Positions 8,406-17,100 of a DNA stretch of 55,229 nt are shown one piece after another. Position 1 is the first letter of the stretch. Each line of letters starts with the position of its first letter. The position numbers were made by a program, and so were the translations under genes. Location of the stretch: NCBI GenBank assembly GCA_021776775.1, contig JAJFFE010000369.1, positions 1-55,229 of the forward strand, given 5' to 3'. The DNA comes from Planctomycetota bacterium (GTDB lineage Bacteria; Planctomycetota; UBA8108; UBA1146; JAJFFE01). Below the pieces are notes generated by a model that was not told where the DNA came from, made no database searches, and worked only from the letters and a program-made list of their open reading frames with translations.

Positions 8406-10427
8406 ATGAACCTCGAAATTCTCGGACGTCCCGTGACCAAGATCGGGGTCGTCGGCTCGGGCCAAATCGGCCCGGACATAGCCCTTCATTTCTCCAAGGT
8501 CTTCCACCGTCACGACGTTCCCATTGTCGTTGTAGACATCGCGCAGGAAGCGCTCGACCGCGGACAAGCAAAGCTACACAAGAAGATCGACAAGGGAATC
8601 GAGTCCGGCGCGTTCAAGCCCGACATGGGCCAGGCGATGAAGGACAGCTGTCAATTCACGACCGACTACGCGCAACTCTCGGGCGCGGACTTCATCATCG
8701 AGGCGGCGACGGAAGATCGCGATCTGAAGGCGCGGATCTTTGGTCAACTCGCCGGGTTGGTTTCCGCGGACGCGGTTCTCGCCTCCAACTCTTCGCACCT
8801 CGAGCCCGAAGAGATCTTCGCGGAACTCGCGGACAAGTCGCGAACACTGGTGATCCACTACTTCTTCCCCGCCGAGCGGAACCCGATGGTCGAGATCGTC
8901 CCGGGCGCGGAGACGTCGGGCGAGCTTGTTTCCTCGCTGATGAAGTTCTACGAAGCTATCGGCAAGGTGCCGATTCGAGTCAGAAGCCGCTACGGCTACG
9001 CGCTGGACCCGGTGTTCGAGGGACAGTTCTTGGCCGCGGCGCTGTTAGCGCAAGATGATCTAGGCACGACGAAGGAGATCGACTCGGTCGCGTGCCGCGC
9101 GCTGGGCCTGACCGTGGGTCCCTTCACGGCCATGAACTTGACCGGCGGAAACCCGATCACTCACCACGGACTGCAGCAGTACACGACGAAGATCATGCCG
9201 TGGTACCACTCGCCAAAGATCCTCGCCGACCGAGTGGCATCCGGTGAGAAGTGGGAAACGCCCGGCCGTGGCGAGAAGATCGATGTTCCCGAAGACCGAG
9301 CCAGCGAGATCTTCGACTTGCTCCGCGGCGCCTACTTTGGAATCGTCTGCGAAGTGCTCGACAGCGGTATCTCGAACATTGCGGACTTAGACATGGGCGT
9401 CGAGATCGGACTCGACATGTCGCCGCCGTTTCGCTTGATGAACGAGATCGGTGTCGACAACGCGCTCGCCCTGGTCGAGAAGTTCGCGGCGCGTTACGAC
9501 GGGTTCAAGGTCTCAGATCGACTGCGCAAGCAAGCTGCAACCGGCAAGCCATGGTCTATCCCAACCGTGCTGCGTGAAGACCACGGCGACGTCGCGGTCA
9601 TCACCATTCGTCGCCCAAAAGTTCTCAACGCCCTGAACGAGGACGCTTTCGATCAGATCGAAGCGCACTTCAAGGCCATCGCCAATGACGACTCGATTGT
9701 CGGGGCTGTGCTCACTGGGTTCGGCGTCAAAGCATTCGTGTCCGGTGCCGACGTAAACTTCCTGGCCGAGATCGACTCCAAGCAGATGGGTTTCGAAACG
9801 TCTTGGGGTTCACAACAGTCCGTCATGGTTGTCGAGAAAACCGGCAAGCCAGTCATCTGCGCTATGAACGGATTCGCATTCGGTGGTGGAAACGAACTCG
9901 CCATGGCGTGCACGGCTCGGATCGCCCGTAAGGGACTGAGGCTTCTCGCCGCTCAGCCCGAAACCAACTTGGGCATCATCCCCGGCGCGGGAGCAACACA
10001 GCGATTGCCTCGTTTGATCGGAGTCGAGAACGCCGCGCGATTGATTCGCACCACCAAATCGGTGTCGTCGGCCGAAGCGGTCGAACTCGGCCTTATCGCA
10101 AAGGAAGTCAGCGGTGACCTCATCGACGAGGCCATCTCAATGGTCCGCGGCGCAGCAGATGGAACGTCGCCCCTTACCGCGATAGATCCCTCTCCAATGG
10201 AAACCCCCGACGCATTGGAGCCGGTCGACATCGGGCACCGCAGCAAGGCTGTCGACGCCATTCTGTGTCGGGCCATGATCGAAGGGCTGCGCAAGCCGCT
10301 CGACGAAGGGCTGCGATTCGAAAGCGAGATGTTCGGAGAGGTTTGCGGCACGAAGGACATGAAGACCGGAGTGACGAACTTCATCGAAAACGGCCCGCGC
10401 AAGCCAGCCGAGTTCGCCCACGAATAG
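8406..10427 (+). CDS. 3-hydroxyacyl-CoA dehydrogenase / enoyl-CoA hydratase fusion
   Basis: A two-domain enzyme of 673 residues for beta-oxidation of fatty acids or for crotonyl-CoA/3-hydroxybutyryl-CoA interconversion. The dehydrogenase is N-terminal: NAD site IGVVGSGQIGPDIA (13-26), catalytic His in VIHYFFPAERNP and the C-terminal dimer domain twice. The hydratase is C-terminal from about residue 395: oxyanion loop VSGADVNFLAE, Glu in GGGNELAMAC and Glu in QPETNLGIIPGAG. This order is opposite to that in E. coli FadB/FadJ and resembles archaeal and some planctomycete fusions. It has its own 200-bp upstream gap and a strong terminator, so it is probably monocistronic. No thiolase is in the window. 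Confidence 0.93.
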   Translation: MNLEILGRPVTKIGVVGSGQIGPDIALHFSKVFHRHDVPIVVVDIAQEALDRGQAKLHKKIDKGIESGAFKPDMGQAMKDSCQFTTDYAQLSGADFIIEAATEDRDLKARIFGQLAGLVSADAVLASNSSHLEPEEIFAELADKSRTLVIHYFFPAERNPMVEIVPGAETSGELVSSLMKFYEAIGKVPIRVRSRYGYALDPVFEGQFLAAALLAQDDLGTTKEIDSVACRALGLTVGPFTAMNLTGGNPITHHGLQQYTTKIMPWYHSPKILADRVASGEKWETPGRGEKIDVPEDRASEIFDLLRGAYFGIVCEVLDSGISNIADLDMGVEIGLDMSPPFRLMNEIGVDNALALVEKFAARYDGFKVSDRLRKQAATGKPWSIPTVLREDHGDVAVITIRRPKVLNALNEDAFDQIEAHFKAIANDDSIVGAVLTGFGVKAFVSGADVNFLAEIDSKQMGFETSWGSQQSVMVVEKTGKPVICAMNGFAFGGGNELAMACTARIARKGLRLLAAQPETNLGIIPGAGATQRLPRLIGVENAARLIRTTKSVSSAEAVELGLIAKEVSGDLIDEAISMVRGAADGTSPLTAIDPSPMETPDALEPVDIGHRSKAVDAILCRAMIEGLRKPLDEGLRFESEMFGEVCGTKDMKTGVTNFIENGPRKPAEFAHE

Positions 10428-10474
10428 GCTCAGGCTCGAAACCCGAACCGCGGGCTCGCGAACGAGCCCCGACG

Positions 10475-10512
10475 AAAACGCCCGCCCGGGAACCCGGTCG
10501 GGCGTTTTTTTT
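10475..10512 (+). terminator. rho-independent terminator of the dehydrogenase-hydratase gene
   Basis: A 10-bp stem AAAACGCCCG (10475-10484) pairs with CGGGCGTTTT (10499-10508). Inside it CCGGG pairs with CCCGG, so the hairpin is nearly continuous with a two-base loop, and it ends in eight T residues. Confidence 0.88.
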
Positions 10513-10640
10513 GGCCACTCCGGGTCCCCGGGCCGCGCGTTCTGACTTCCAGGCCTACAATTCGGGATTCGTACTAAACGTATCAGGGACCCACTCGTCG
10601 TTATCCCGGACGGCGCAAGTCGACCGCGAGAGAGAGCGCC

Positions 10641-11171
10641 TTGGCCGAACATCGTTCTGCACCACCGGAGGGCCTGTCGGCTCACGACCGTCGTTGGTTC
10701 GAGACCGCGCTCGCTGCCCGGCCTCGCATCACCTCGGTGGCGCGTCGCGTGGTTCGCGACGCGTCGGAGGCAGAAGACGTCGCGGACGAGGCCATTGCTC
10801 GACTGACGACTGAGATTCAAGCGGGCAACCGAATCGACAACATCCCGGCGTGGTTGAGTCGAACCGCGCTACGGGTGGCAGTGGATCGGGCCCGAGCTTG
10901 GGTTCGCCGCAATCGGCCGGAATGGCTTTCCATAGCGGCGAGCCGAGCGAGCGAAGTCGGTAAGGCCCTAGAGCGTACTGAGGTGCAGGAGCGCGTCTGG
11001 AGACACCTTCTCGAGCTTCCGGCGCGACAGCGAGAAGTGCTGGTGCTCCACCAAATGGAGGGGCTCTCGTACCGGGAAATCGCCGACCTGCTCGATGTTT
11101 CGGAGTCAACCGCAAGGGTTCACGGCCACGCCGGCCGCGAAGCGCTGCGACAGAAGCTCAAGACAAAGTAG
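10641..11171 (+). CDS. ECF-type RNA polymerase sigma factor
   Basis: The 176 residues carry only sigma regions 2 and 4, as in ECF sigma-70 factors. Region 2 is about residues 25-95 (VRDASEAEDVADEAIARL, NIPAWLSRTALRVAVDRARAW) and region 4 is about 115-172, with the helix-turn-helix LSYREIADLLDVSESTARVH. The start is TTG at 10641 with a GAGAGAG ribosome site. The next gene, 15 bases on, is a zinc-finger anti-sigma factor, and the third is translationally coupled to it; together they form a dedicated envelope-signalling operon. Region 2 is divergent, so the promoter it reads cannot be guessed. Confidence 0.93.
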   Translation: MAEHRSAPPEGLSAHDRRWFETALAARPRITSVARRVVRDASEAEDVADEAIARLTTEIQAGNRIDNIPAWLSRTALRVAVDRARAWVRRNRPEWLSIAASRASEVGKALERTEVQERVWRHLLELPARQREVLVLHQMEGLSYREIADLLDVSESTARVHGHAGREALRQKLKTK

Positions 11172-11186
11172 CCCGGAGGCAAGACG

Positions 11187-11651
11187 TTGACCTGGACCTG
11201 CGACAGAGCCGCACTCGCCATGCATCAACGGCTCGACGACGAGCTCACGGAACTTGATCGTGAGCGGCTGGACTCGCACTGCGCTAGGTGTCCGTCGTGC
11301 CGAGCCGCACAGGACGAATTGGCGGTGGTCGATCGGATCCTGTTCGAAATAGGAGTCGAAGATCGAGCGATCCCGGCTCCGCTCGCAGCGCCGAAGCGTT
11401 CGTTCGCCCGCTCCAGGATCGGAGCGCTCGCCGCCAGCGCGTTGATCGTGATCGCGTTCTACTGTTCCGGGCCACCGACCCCGCCCGCCCCGAGAGTCGC
11501 CCGAACGCCGGTTGCGCCTCGCGACGACGACGGATTTGAAATCACCGCGGAGGATCTCCTCGCGGTCACCGTACCCAGCCATAACCCGCGTGTGAAAATC
11601 GTCTGGCTGTACCAGCCGCTGACGATGAAGAAGGAAGGTCTAATCCGATGA
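11187..11651 (+). CDS. membrane-anchored zinc-finger anti-sigma factor
   Basis: The 154 residues have the layout of ZAS-type anti-sigma factors. The N-terminal domain contains HxxxCxxC (SHCARCPSC, His31, Cys35, Cys38), one transmembrane helix follows (IGALAASALIVIAFYC, about 75-92), then a Pro-rich stretch and a roughly 50-residue periplasmic tail. It should hold the preceding sigma factor inactive at the membrane until an envelope signal arrives. The start is TTG at 11187 after CGGAGGC. Its stop overlaps the ATG of the secretin-domain protein (ATGA), so the two are translated together. That makes the downstream protein the obvious sensor partner or regulated target; this is inference. Confidence 0.88.
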   Translation: MTWTCDRAALAMHQRLDDELTELDRERLDSHCARCPSCRAAQDELAVVDRILFEIGVEDRAIPAPLAAPKRSFARSRIGALAASALIVIAFYCSGPPTPPAPRVARTPVAPRDDDGFEITAEDLLAVTVPSHNPRVKIVWLYQPLTMKKEGLIR

Positions 11652-12580
11652 AGCGTGCCATCCTATTGGGGCTGATTGCAGCCCCCTTGTTCGCCATGAG
11701 TCTCACTCTGTCGGCTCCTGCAACCGTAGCGAGCGCCCAGACCCAGAGCAGCGACGAACTGATCACCAAAGTGTTCTCCCTCAAACATGCCTCCGCCGCG
11801 GGGGTCATGGGAGTGATCGGTAACCTAATGGTCGGATCCCCGGGGACGCTGGCCGTAGACGATCGCACGAATTCGATTCTGGTGCGGTCGACGCATTCCC
11901 ACTGCGAAAACATCTCGAAACTGATCACTCAGCTCGATCGCCCCGCCGAAAACGGCAAAGCGGGAACGGAAACGCGAGTCATCGCGGTTCGCTTTCGATC
12001 GGCGAGCGCACTGGAACGCGTGGTGAAGATGCACCTCGGACGCGAAGGCCAGTTTGCGATCAACCAGCGCACGAACTCGATCGTGATCAACGACAACCCT
12101 CGAAACATCGACAAGATCATCGAGGTGATCACCCGCCTAGACGTCGACCCGAGGGCGCTGCGGCTGGAATGCTGGCTGCTAGGAAGCGGCCAAGGGACCC
12201 CGACAGCCGATCATCCGGCGGTCGCCCCGATCGGCGTGGAGTTGAAGCAAATGGGCCTCACCAACTACGGCGTCTTCAGCCATGCCGCGGTGCGCGCTCT
12301 CGAAGGACACGAGTTCAAGTTGGAACAGAATTTCTCCGATCGCCAACTTCGGATGCTCGCTTTGTCCGGCGATATTCGGCTGTCTCAGGACACCGGACAG
12401 GCAATCGTCAACCTCTCCGCCGGTCTTCGAATGGACCTCGACGGCGAGAACGCGGAGACCTCGATCAACCTCACGACGACCGTCAAATCGCGGGTTGGCG
12501 ACTTGGTTTTGCTCGGCCTAGCCCCGACCGGCAACGATGATTCCAAGCCAATTGTTCTGGTCGTGCGAATCAGTCAGTAG
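11648..12580 (+). CDS. secretin N-domain protein lacking a full outer-membrane barrel
   Basis: The 310 residues begin with a signal peptide (about 1-29, cleaved near ASA-QTQ). Two tandem secretin N1-type (NolW-like) domains follow: residues 35-98 (VFSLKHASAAGVMGVI ... TNSILVRST) and 105-175 (VIAVRFRSASALERVV ... TNSIVINDNP). The rest (180-310) has a short secretin-like end (TTTVKSRVGDLVLLGLAP) but far too little sequence for the gated barrel of GspD or PilQ, which usually exceed 600 residues. It could be a periplasmic assembly partner or sensor for a secretin encoded elsewhere. It is the third gene of the sigma/anti-sigma operon and overlaps its neighbour by four bases. Confidence 0.82.
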   Translation: MKRAILLGLIAAPLFAMSLTLSAPATVASAQTQSSDELITKVFSLKHASAAGVMGVIGNLMVGSPGTLAVDDRTNSILVRSTHSHCENISKLITQLDRPAENGKAGTETRVIAVRFRSASALERVVKMHLGREGQFAINQRTNSIVINDNPRNIDKIIEVITRLDVDPRALRLECWLLGSGQGTPTADHPAVAPIGVELKQMGLTNYGVFSHAAVRALEGHEFKLEQNFSDRQLRMLALSGDIRLSQDTGQAIVNLSAGLRMDLDGENAETSINLTTTVKSRVGDLVLLGLAPTGNDDSKPIVLVVRISQ

Positions 12581-12592
12581 CTCCTCGACAAA

Positions 12593-12629
12593 CTCCTCGA
12601 TCTCGGGCGAAAGCTGCGGGATCGAGGAG
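12593..12629 (+). other. inverted repeat after the secretin-domain gene
   Basis: CTCCTCGATC (12593-12602) is matched by GATCGAGGAG (12620-12629), giving a 10-bp stem with a 17-base loop. It begins about a dozen bases after the stop codon. There is no following T-run, so it may be an mRNA-stabilising or rho-assisted end rather than an intrinsic terminator. Confidence 0.4.
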
Positions 12630-13071
12630 CTGGTGGGTAAACGCCAAACGGTTGAATTCAGCCACAAAACAAGCATTTAGAACAACAATAGCGTTATAGA
12701 ACATTCTTCGAACGGCACGTGAACCGAAAACCTGAAACGTCGATTTCAACCGCCTAGGGTGGGATTGGATGCGTTCCAGCGATTCTTTTTCGACGTTTTT
12801 CTCTAGACTTTAACTACGCCATACCGCACTAATCTGCGTCGAAAGGGCGAAACGAACCGTTTCGACGCCGCTGCGGTAGTAGAACAGTAATGCTTTCTCA
12901 AGCACTGCACCTCTCAGCTTTAGTGGCTCGACGTCTCTGATCGCCCTTGCACCTTTACGGGGATTCGGCAAGCGTCGTGCTTTCCAGCCCCGGGACGGTA
13001 AAGGAAACTCCCAATAGCGGAGACATCCATCACGGGCGGAACTCCCCCTATCGATGGAGAAAGGAGCCGAA
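12630..13071 (+). other. gene-free leader upstream of the histone-fold gene
   Basis: About 440 bases have no credible coding frame. The first part (12640-12810) is visibly richer in A/T than the surrounding DNA, and the last 20 bases carry the AAAGGAG ribosome site. A promoter is expected here, but I could not find a convincing -35/-10 pair. The length suggests either a long 5' leader or binding sites for regulators. Confidence 0.5.
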
Positions 13072-13314
13072 ATGGCGAAGAAAAAAGCGAAGAAGAAGGC
13101 CAAGAAGAAGGCAGCTAAGCGTCGCGCAGCCGCAGTGGAAATGCTCCTCGTTGGTAGCAAGACCAAGGCAGCCCTCAAGGGCAAAGGCGTCAACGTCGCT
13201 GGCGATGCAGTGGACGCGCTCAACGCAGTCGTTCACTGGTACATCGAGCAAGCGGCTACGCGCGCGGGCAACAACGGTCGAAAGACCGTTCGTGGCCACG
13301 ACTTCATCTCGTAG
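13072..13314 (+). CDS. bacterial histone-fold protein with lysine-rich N-terminal tail
   Basis: This is a basic 80-residue protein. Residues 1-20 are almost only Lys, Ala and Arg (MAKKKAKKKAKKKAAKRR). Residues 22-80 follow the histone fold: helix 1 about 22-36, long helix 2 about 43-66 (GDAVDALNAVVHWYIEQAA), then NGRKTVRGHDF, which contains the archaeal histone motif RxTxxxxD (Arg70, Thr72, Asp77). Helix 3 is very short, since the protein stops three residues after Asp77. The start is ATG at 13072 with AAAGGAG seven bases upstream; an in-frame ATG at 13054 has no such site. It is a single-gene unit with a powerful terminator, as expected for an abundant DNA-packaging protein. Dimerisation and DNA binding are inferred from the fold. 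Confidence 0.85.
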   Translation: MAKKKAKKKAKKKAAKRRAAAVEMLLVGSKTKAALKGKGVNVAGDAVDALNAVVHWYIEQAATRAGNNGRKTVRGHDFIS

Positions 13315-13361
13315 CCTCTGATGATCGAAGATCGAGTGCCCCAACTTGGTGGCGCTCGAAC

Positions 13362-13399
13362 AACGGGCGCCAAGAACTGAGTTCTTGGCGCCCGTTTTT
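13362..13399 (+). terminator. strong intrinsic terminator after the histone-fold gene
   Basis: A perfect 16-bp stem (13362-13377 with 13381-13396) encloses a three-base loop TGA and runs into five T residues. It lies between convergent genes and may also help stop minus-strand transcription arriving from the glycosyltransferase gene at 13439. Confidence 0.92.
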
Positions 13400-13438
13400 C
13401 ATTCGTCCTGGATACATTTTGATCGCGCGCGCGCGTCG

Positions 13439-14170
13439 TCAGCGAAAGAGGTTGTACCGAAAGATGCACCACAGAGCGCGGACACCGTCGCGCCAGGTGA
13501 TCTTCTTTCCCTCTTCGTATCCTCGACCGGAATAGCTGATCCCGACCTCGTAGATCCGAATCCCTTTGATCTTGGATATCTTCGCAGTCATCTCAGGCTC
13601 GACGCCAAACCGCCGCTCTTTGAGCTCAATCTGCTCGAGGATCTCCCGCCTGAACAGTTTGTAGCACGTCTCCATGTCGGTCAGATTGAGGTCGGTGCAC
13701 ATGTTCGAGGCGAGGGTAAGGAAACGATTCGCCAGGTAGTGCCAGAAGAAGAGCACTCGGTGCGGGCCCCCACCCATGAACCGTGAGCCGTAGACGACGT
13801 CGGCCTTTCCGGCAAGGACGGGCGCCAATAGCTGCGGATATTCGGCTGGGTCGTATTCCAGGTCAGCGTCTTGAATCACGACACAGTCGCCAGTGGCCGA
13901 CGCGAACCCACTAACGAGAGCTGCGCCCTTACCCTGGTTCTTGTCGTGCAAGACGAGATGGTCAACCAATCCACGATCGCGCAGCTGCTCGAGAATAGCG
14001 CGAGACCCGTCGGTCGACCCGTCGTCAACGGCGACCACCTCGGTGACTACATCGATCGATCGAACGCGATCGACGAGCGCCTCGACCGTGGCAGCCTCGT
14101 TGTAGACGGGGATCACCACCGACAAACTCAGGGTTTGTCCGTCCCTGGAATCCGACTCGGATGTCGTCAT
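13439..14170 (-). CDS. family 2 glycosyltransferase, dolichyl-phosphate-mannose-synthase-like
   Basis: A 243-residue GT2 enzyme of the DPM1/Ppm1 type, which passes a sugar from a nucleotide donor to a polyprenyl phosphate carrier. The fold begins at residue 16 (LSVVIPVYNEAATV); the aspartates are in AVDDGSTDGS and in the metal site IQDADLEYDP. GSRFMGGGPHR and METCYKLFRREIL are typical of this branch. There is no membrane anchor after the catalytic domain. It starts four bases after the stop of the large regulator gene, with AGGG close to the ATG, so it is the last gene of that operon. The acceptor lipid is unknown. Confidence 0.92.
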   Translation of the reverse strand: MTTSESDSRDGQTLSLSVVIPVYNEAATVEALVDRVRSIDVVTEVVAVDDGSTDGSRAILEQLRDRGLVDHLVLHDKNQGKGAALVSGFASATGDCVVIQDADLEYDPAEYPQLLAPVLAGKADVVYGSRFMGGGPHRVLFFWHYLANRFLTLASNMCTDLNLTDMETCYKLFRREILEQIELKERRFGVEPEMTAKISKIKGIRIYEVGISYSGRGYEEGKKITWRDGVRALWCIFRYNLFR

Positions 14171-14174
14171 CGCC

Positions 14175-17100
14175 CTATTCGAAGTCCTCGCGGCGGACGT
14201 TGTATTTCTTGATCAGGTTCGAAAGCTGGGGCCTGTGGACGCCGAGCGACTCCGCCGCGCGAGTGATGTTCCCTCGGCTCTTCTGTAGCTCGGCTGTGAT
14301 GTAACGTTTCTCCAGGGCTGTTTTCGCTTCTTTCAGGCTGAGGCTCCCAGCCGTGATCGAACCGATCTCAGCACTCACGTCGAATTCGGTGCGGCGACGG
14401 AAGAGTCGAGCCCAGAGGGCACGACGAAGGTCTTCGGCCCCGGCGTGTCGATCGTCAGGCACGATGCAGCGAGCGCTCACCGTCGCGGAACCATCCCCGG
14501 TCACGCGCTCGAGCAAACGCGCGAAGTCTTCACCCAAACTCGAGCAGTGCTTGTCGAGCTGTTCAGCGCTCTCACCGACGTACCCAAAGGCGAATGTGTC
14601 GTCGGTGACATGAATGACGCAGCTGGGAGCAACGGTGCCGTAGCTGGCGATCTCCTGCGCGAGGGCCTGGGGAAGCTCGGTCTCATGAAGCAACGCATCG
14701 AGCCCCGGGGCGTTCACCTCGATAAATGCGAACGATCGGCCGTTCGCACGCTCCGCCAGCAAGGTCGGGAGGAACTCATCAAACCCTGCTGGGGTCAGAA
14801 TCCTGGATCGCTGATAGCGACAGAGCGCGTCCAGTCGAACGTGGAGGGCGATCTGGCCGACGACGACACGCGACAGTCGCTCGAGCGCGTGCTGGGCATC
14901 GAGATCAAACGAGTTTTGAGCCGACGGCCGCTCGAGGTACAGCACGGCTCGAACCTCGGAGCCGTCTCGTACCGGAACAACGATGGACGATCGACTCTTG
15001 TACGCAAATCCATCCGGGACCTGCCGAAGCCGCGCATGCCAGTCATCCCCGCCAGAGCGAACCGCGACTCCGGTCCGGGAGACCTCCCGAGCAAGAGAGC
15101 CGGGTAACTTGTCGGCCGTCGCCCAATCAACGCCTCCGCCCATGTCACACGTCGACACGACACGAATCTCCGCCCCGTCCGTCAGTGCCAAGAATCCACT
15201 AGGAGCTGGGACGAGGCGACGCGCTTCGTTGAGGAGAATCGTCGCTGCCTCCCCCAGGTCGGCTGCACCCGCCAGGCGGGCGGATGTCTCGATAATGCGA
15301 TCCGAGTCGACTCCGATCGGATCCGCTGAGCGCACCGTCTTCTCCGGCAATCGCCACACGCGTTCCGTTCGTGGGGCGTCCGGCAACTCCGCGTGCGGAA
15401 TGGTCATTCGCCCGGACGCTTCTTTCTCGAAACGTCGATAGTCCTCGGAGAACGTCTTACGTCGACGATCCTCCGTGTAGGTGACTCGCATGTTCTCCGG
15501 CAACCGATCCACGATGCGATCGAGAATGCGCTGCGCCCGGCGATAACTCTCTGCTGCCTCGACGAACTCGAGATTGGACTGGAATACCTTCGAGATCGAG
15601 TAGTCCAGCTCCCACTGCAACGGCAATTGGTTCTCACCCGAGACCAGCTCCAGACCACGCCGGAAGCACTCTTTCGCCCGTTCGATGTTCCCGCCCTTGA
15701 GAAAGCGGTAGACGTTCCCCTTCAGGAGCTGAGCCCGGACCTGGTGTGGAACAGACTGAATCTCCTCCGCCAGCAGCTGCCCCTTGGAGATTTGCTTGAG
15801 TGCACTCTCCCACTCCTCCTTCTCACTCAGCAACTCGCCAAGAGACAACGTCGCTGACGCCTCTCCGCTCTTTCGACCGCGCTTGGTGGCGATCTCGACG
15901 GCCTTTCGGAGCTCTCGCTCGCACAATTTCAGATTGCCGCGCACCAAGAGAAGGTCGCCGTGTAACCGGTGCCCCTCGCCTTCGAGTTCAACCAGGTTGA
16001 ACTCCTGAGAGAGAATCAGGATCTGCTTGGCGAGACTCTCGACCTGTCGTAGCTCACCAACGTCGAGGTACGACCGACCCAGATGCAGGAACGCACGAAC
16101 GATTCCCGCGGTATCGCCGACTCGTTCACTAATCTCCACGCTGCGTTGGAAGTATCGAATTGCCTCGACGTACTCACCACGGTGCGCGTACAGACTTCCC
16201 AGTGAGTTGAGGGTCGGCGAGAGGCCCTCGGTATCCCCGATCCGTTCGCGAAGGCGTAGGGATCGGTGGAAGTACTCGATGCCGCGGAGCGTGTCGCCGG
16301 AGTTTCGATACACCTTACCCAGCATGTCGTACGCCTTGCTGAGAGCGCGGAGGTCTTGCACCCGCCGAATCGCATCAAGGGCTCGAAACAGATACCGAGC
16401 CGCCCGGAAGTAGTTACCGCGGTCGTAGTAGACTCTGCCCAGCGCATTCAGCACGTCTGCGAGTAGCGCGGGATCCCCACTCTCCTCGACGAGCTCTAGC
16501 TGCTGCTGATACACCTGAATCGCGGAAACCGATTCCCGGCGAGCCAAATGAGACTCGGACAAGACGCCGAGTAGGGCGATCTTCTCGTGCACCAACCCTT
16601 CGCAGCCGTCGAGATCCTTCAGCGCCGACAGGGCGACATTACTCGCTCGCTTCGAGTCTTGTCTGTCGAGACGCAGACGAGCTAGCTCGGCCGCGACTTG
16701 GGCCTTCCCCGTATCCGAGAGCGTCGGAATCTGCTTGAGGCAGCGATTCAACGCCTTGATGCCTTTGTGGGACTCTTGCCCGGCCCGATAGATCTCCGCC
16801 AGACGAAGATAGGCACGCAGTTTTCGGTCCTCGGGAAGCGACTTATCTTCGACCAGCCTCTTCACGTGCCCTTTCGCGACAGGGACTTCTCCGCGAAGTA
16901 GCTCGAGCCGCGCCAGAAGCTCTAAGACGTCCCACTGCACGGTGGAGTCTTCGCGCTCAGTTTCGTCGGTGGCCATGATCTCGAGCACGCTAGTCGCGAT
17001 CGTCGCTGCGAGATCGACTGCGTAAGCGCCAGCGAAGTACACCGCGGCCCTCAGACCAAACTCCACCGCTCGCTGAGGCTCGCTGGAGCGTCGAAAGTGC

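Noticed and set aside
13346..13786. 146-codon plus-strand frame after the histone gene
   Set aside because: It begins inside the terminator hairpin and runs antisense to the glycosyltransferase.
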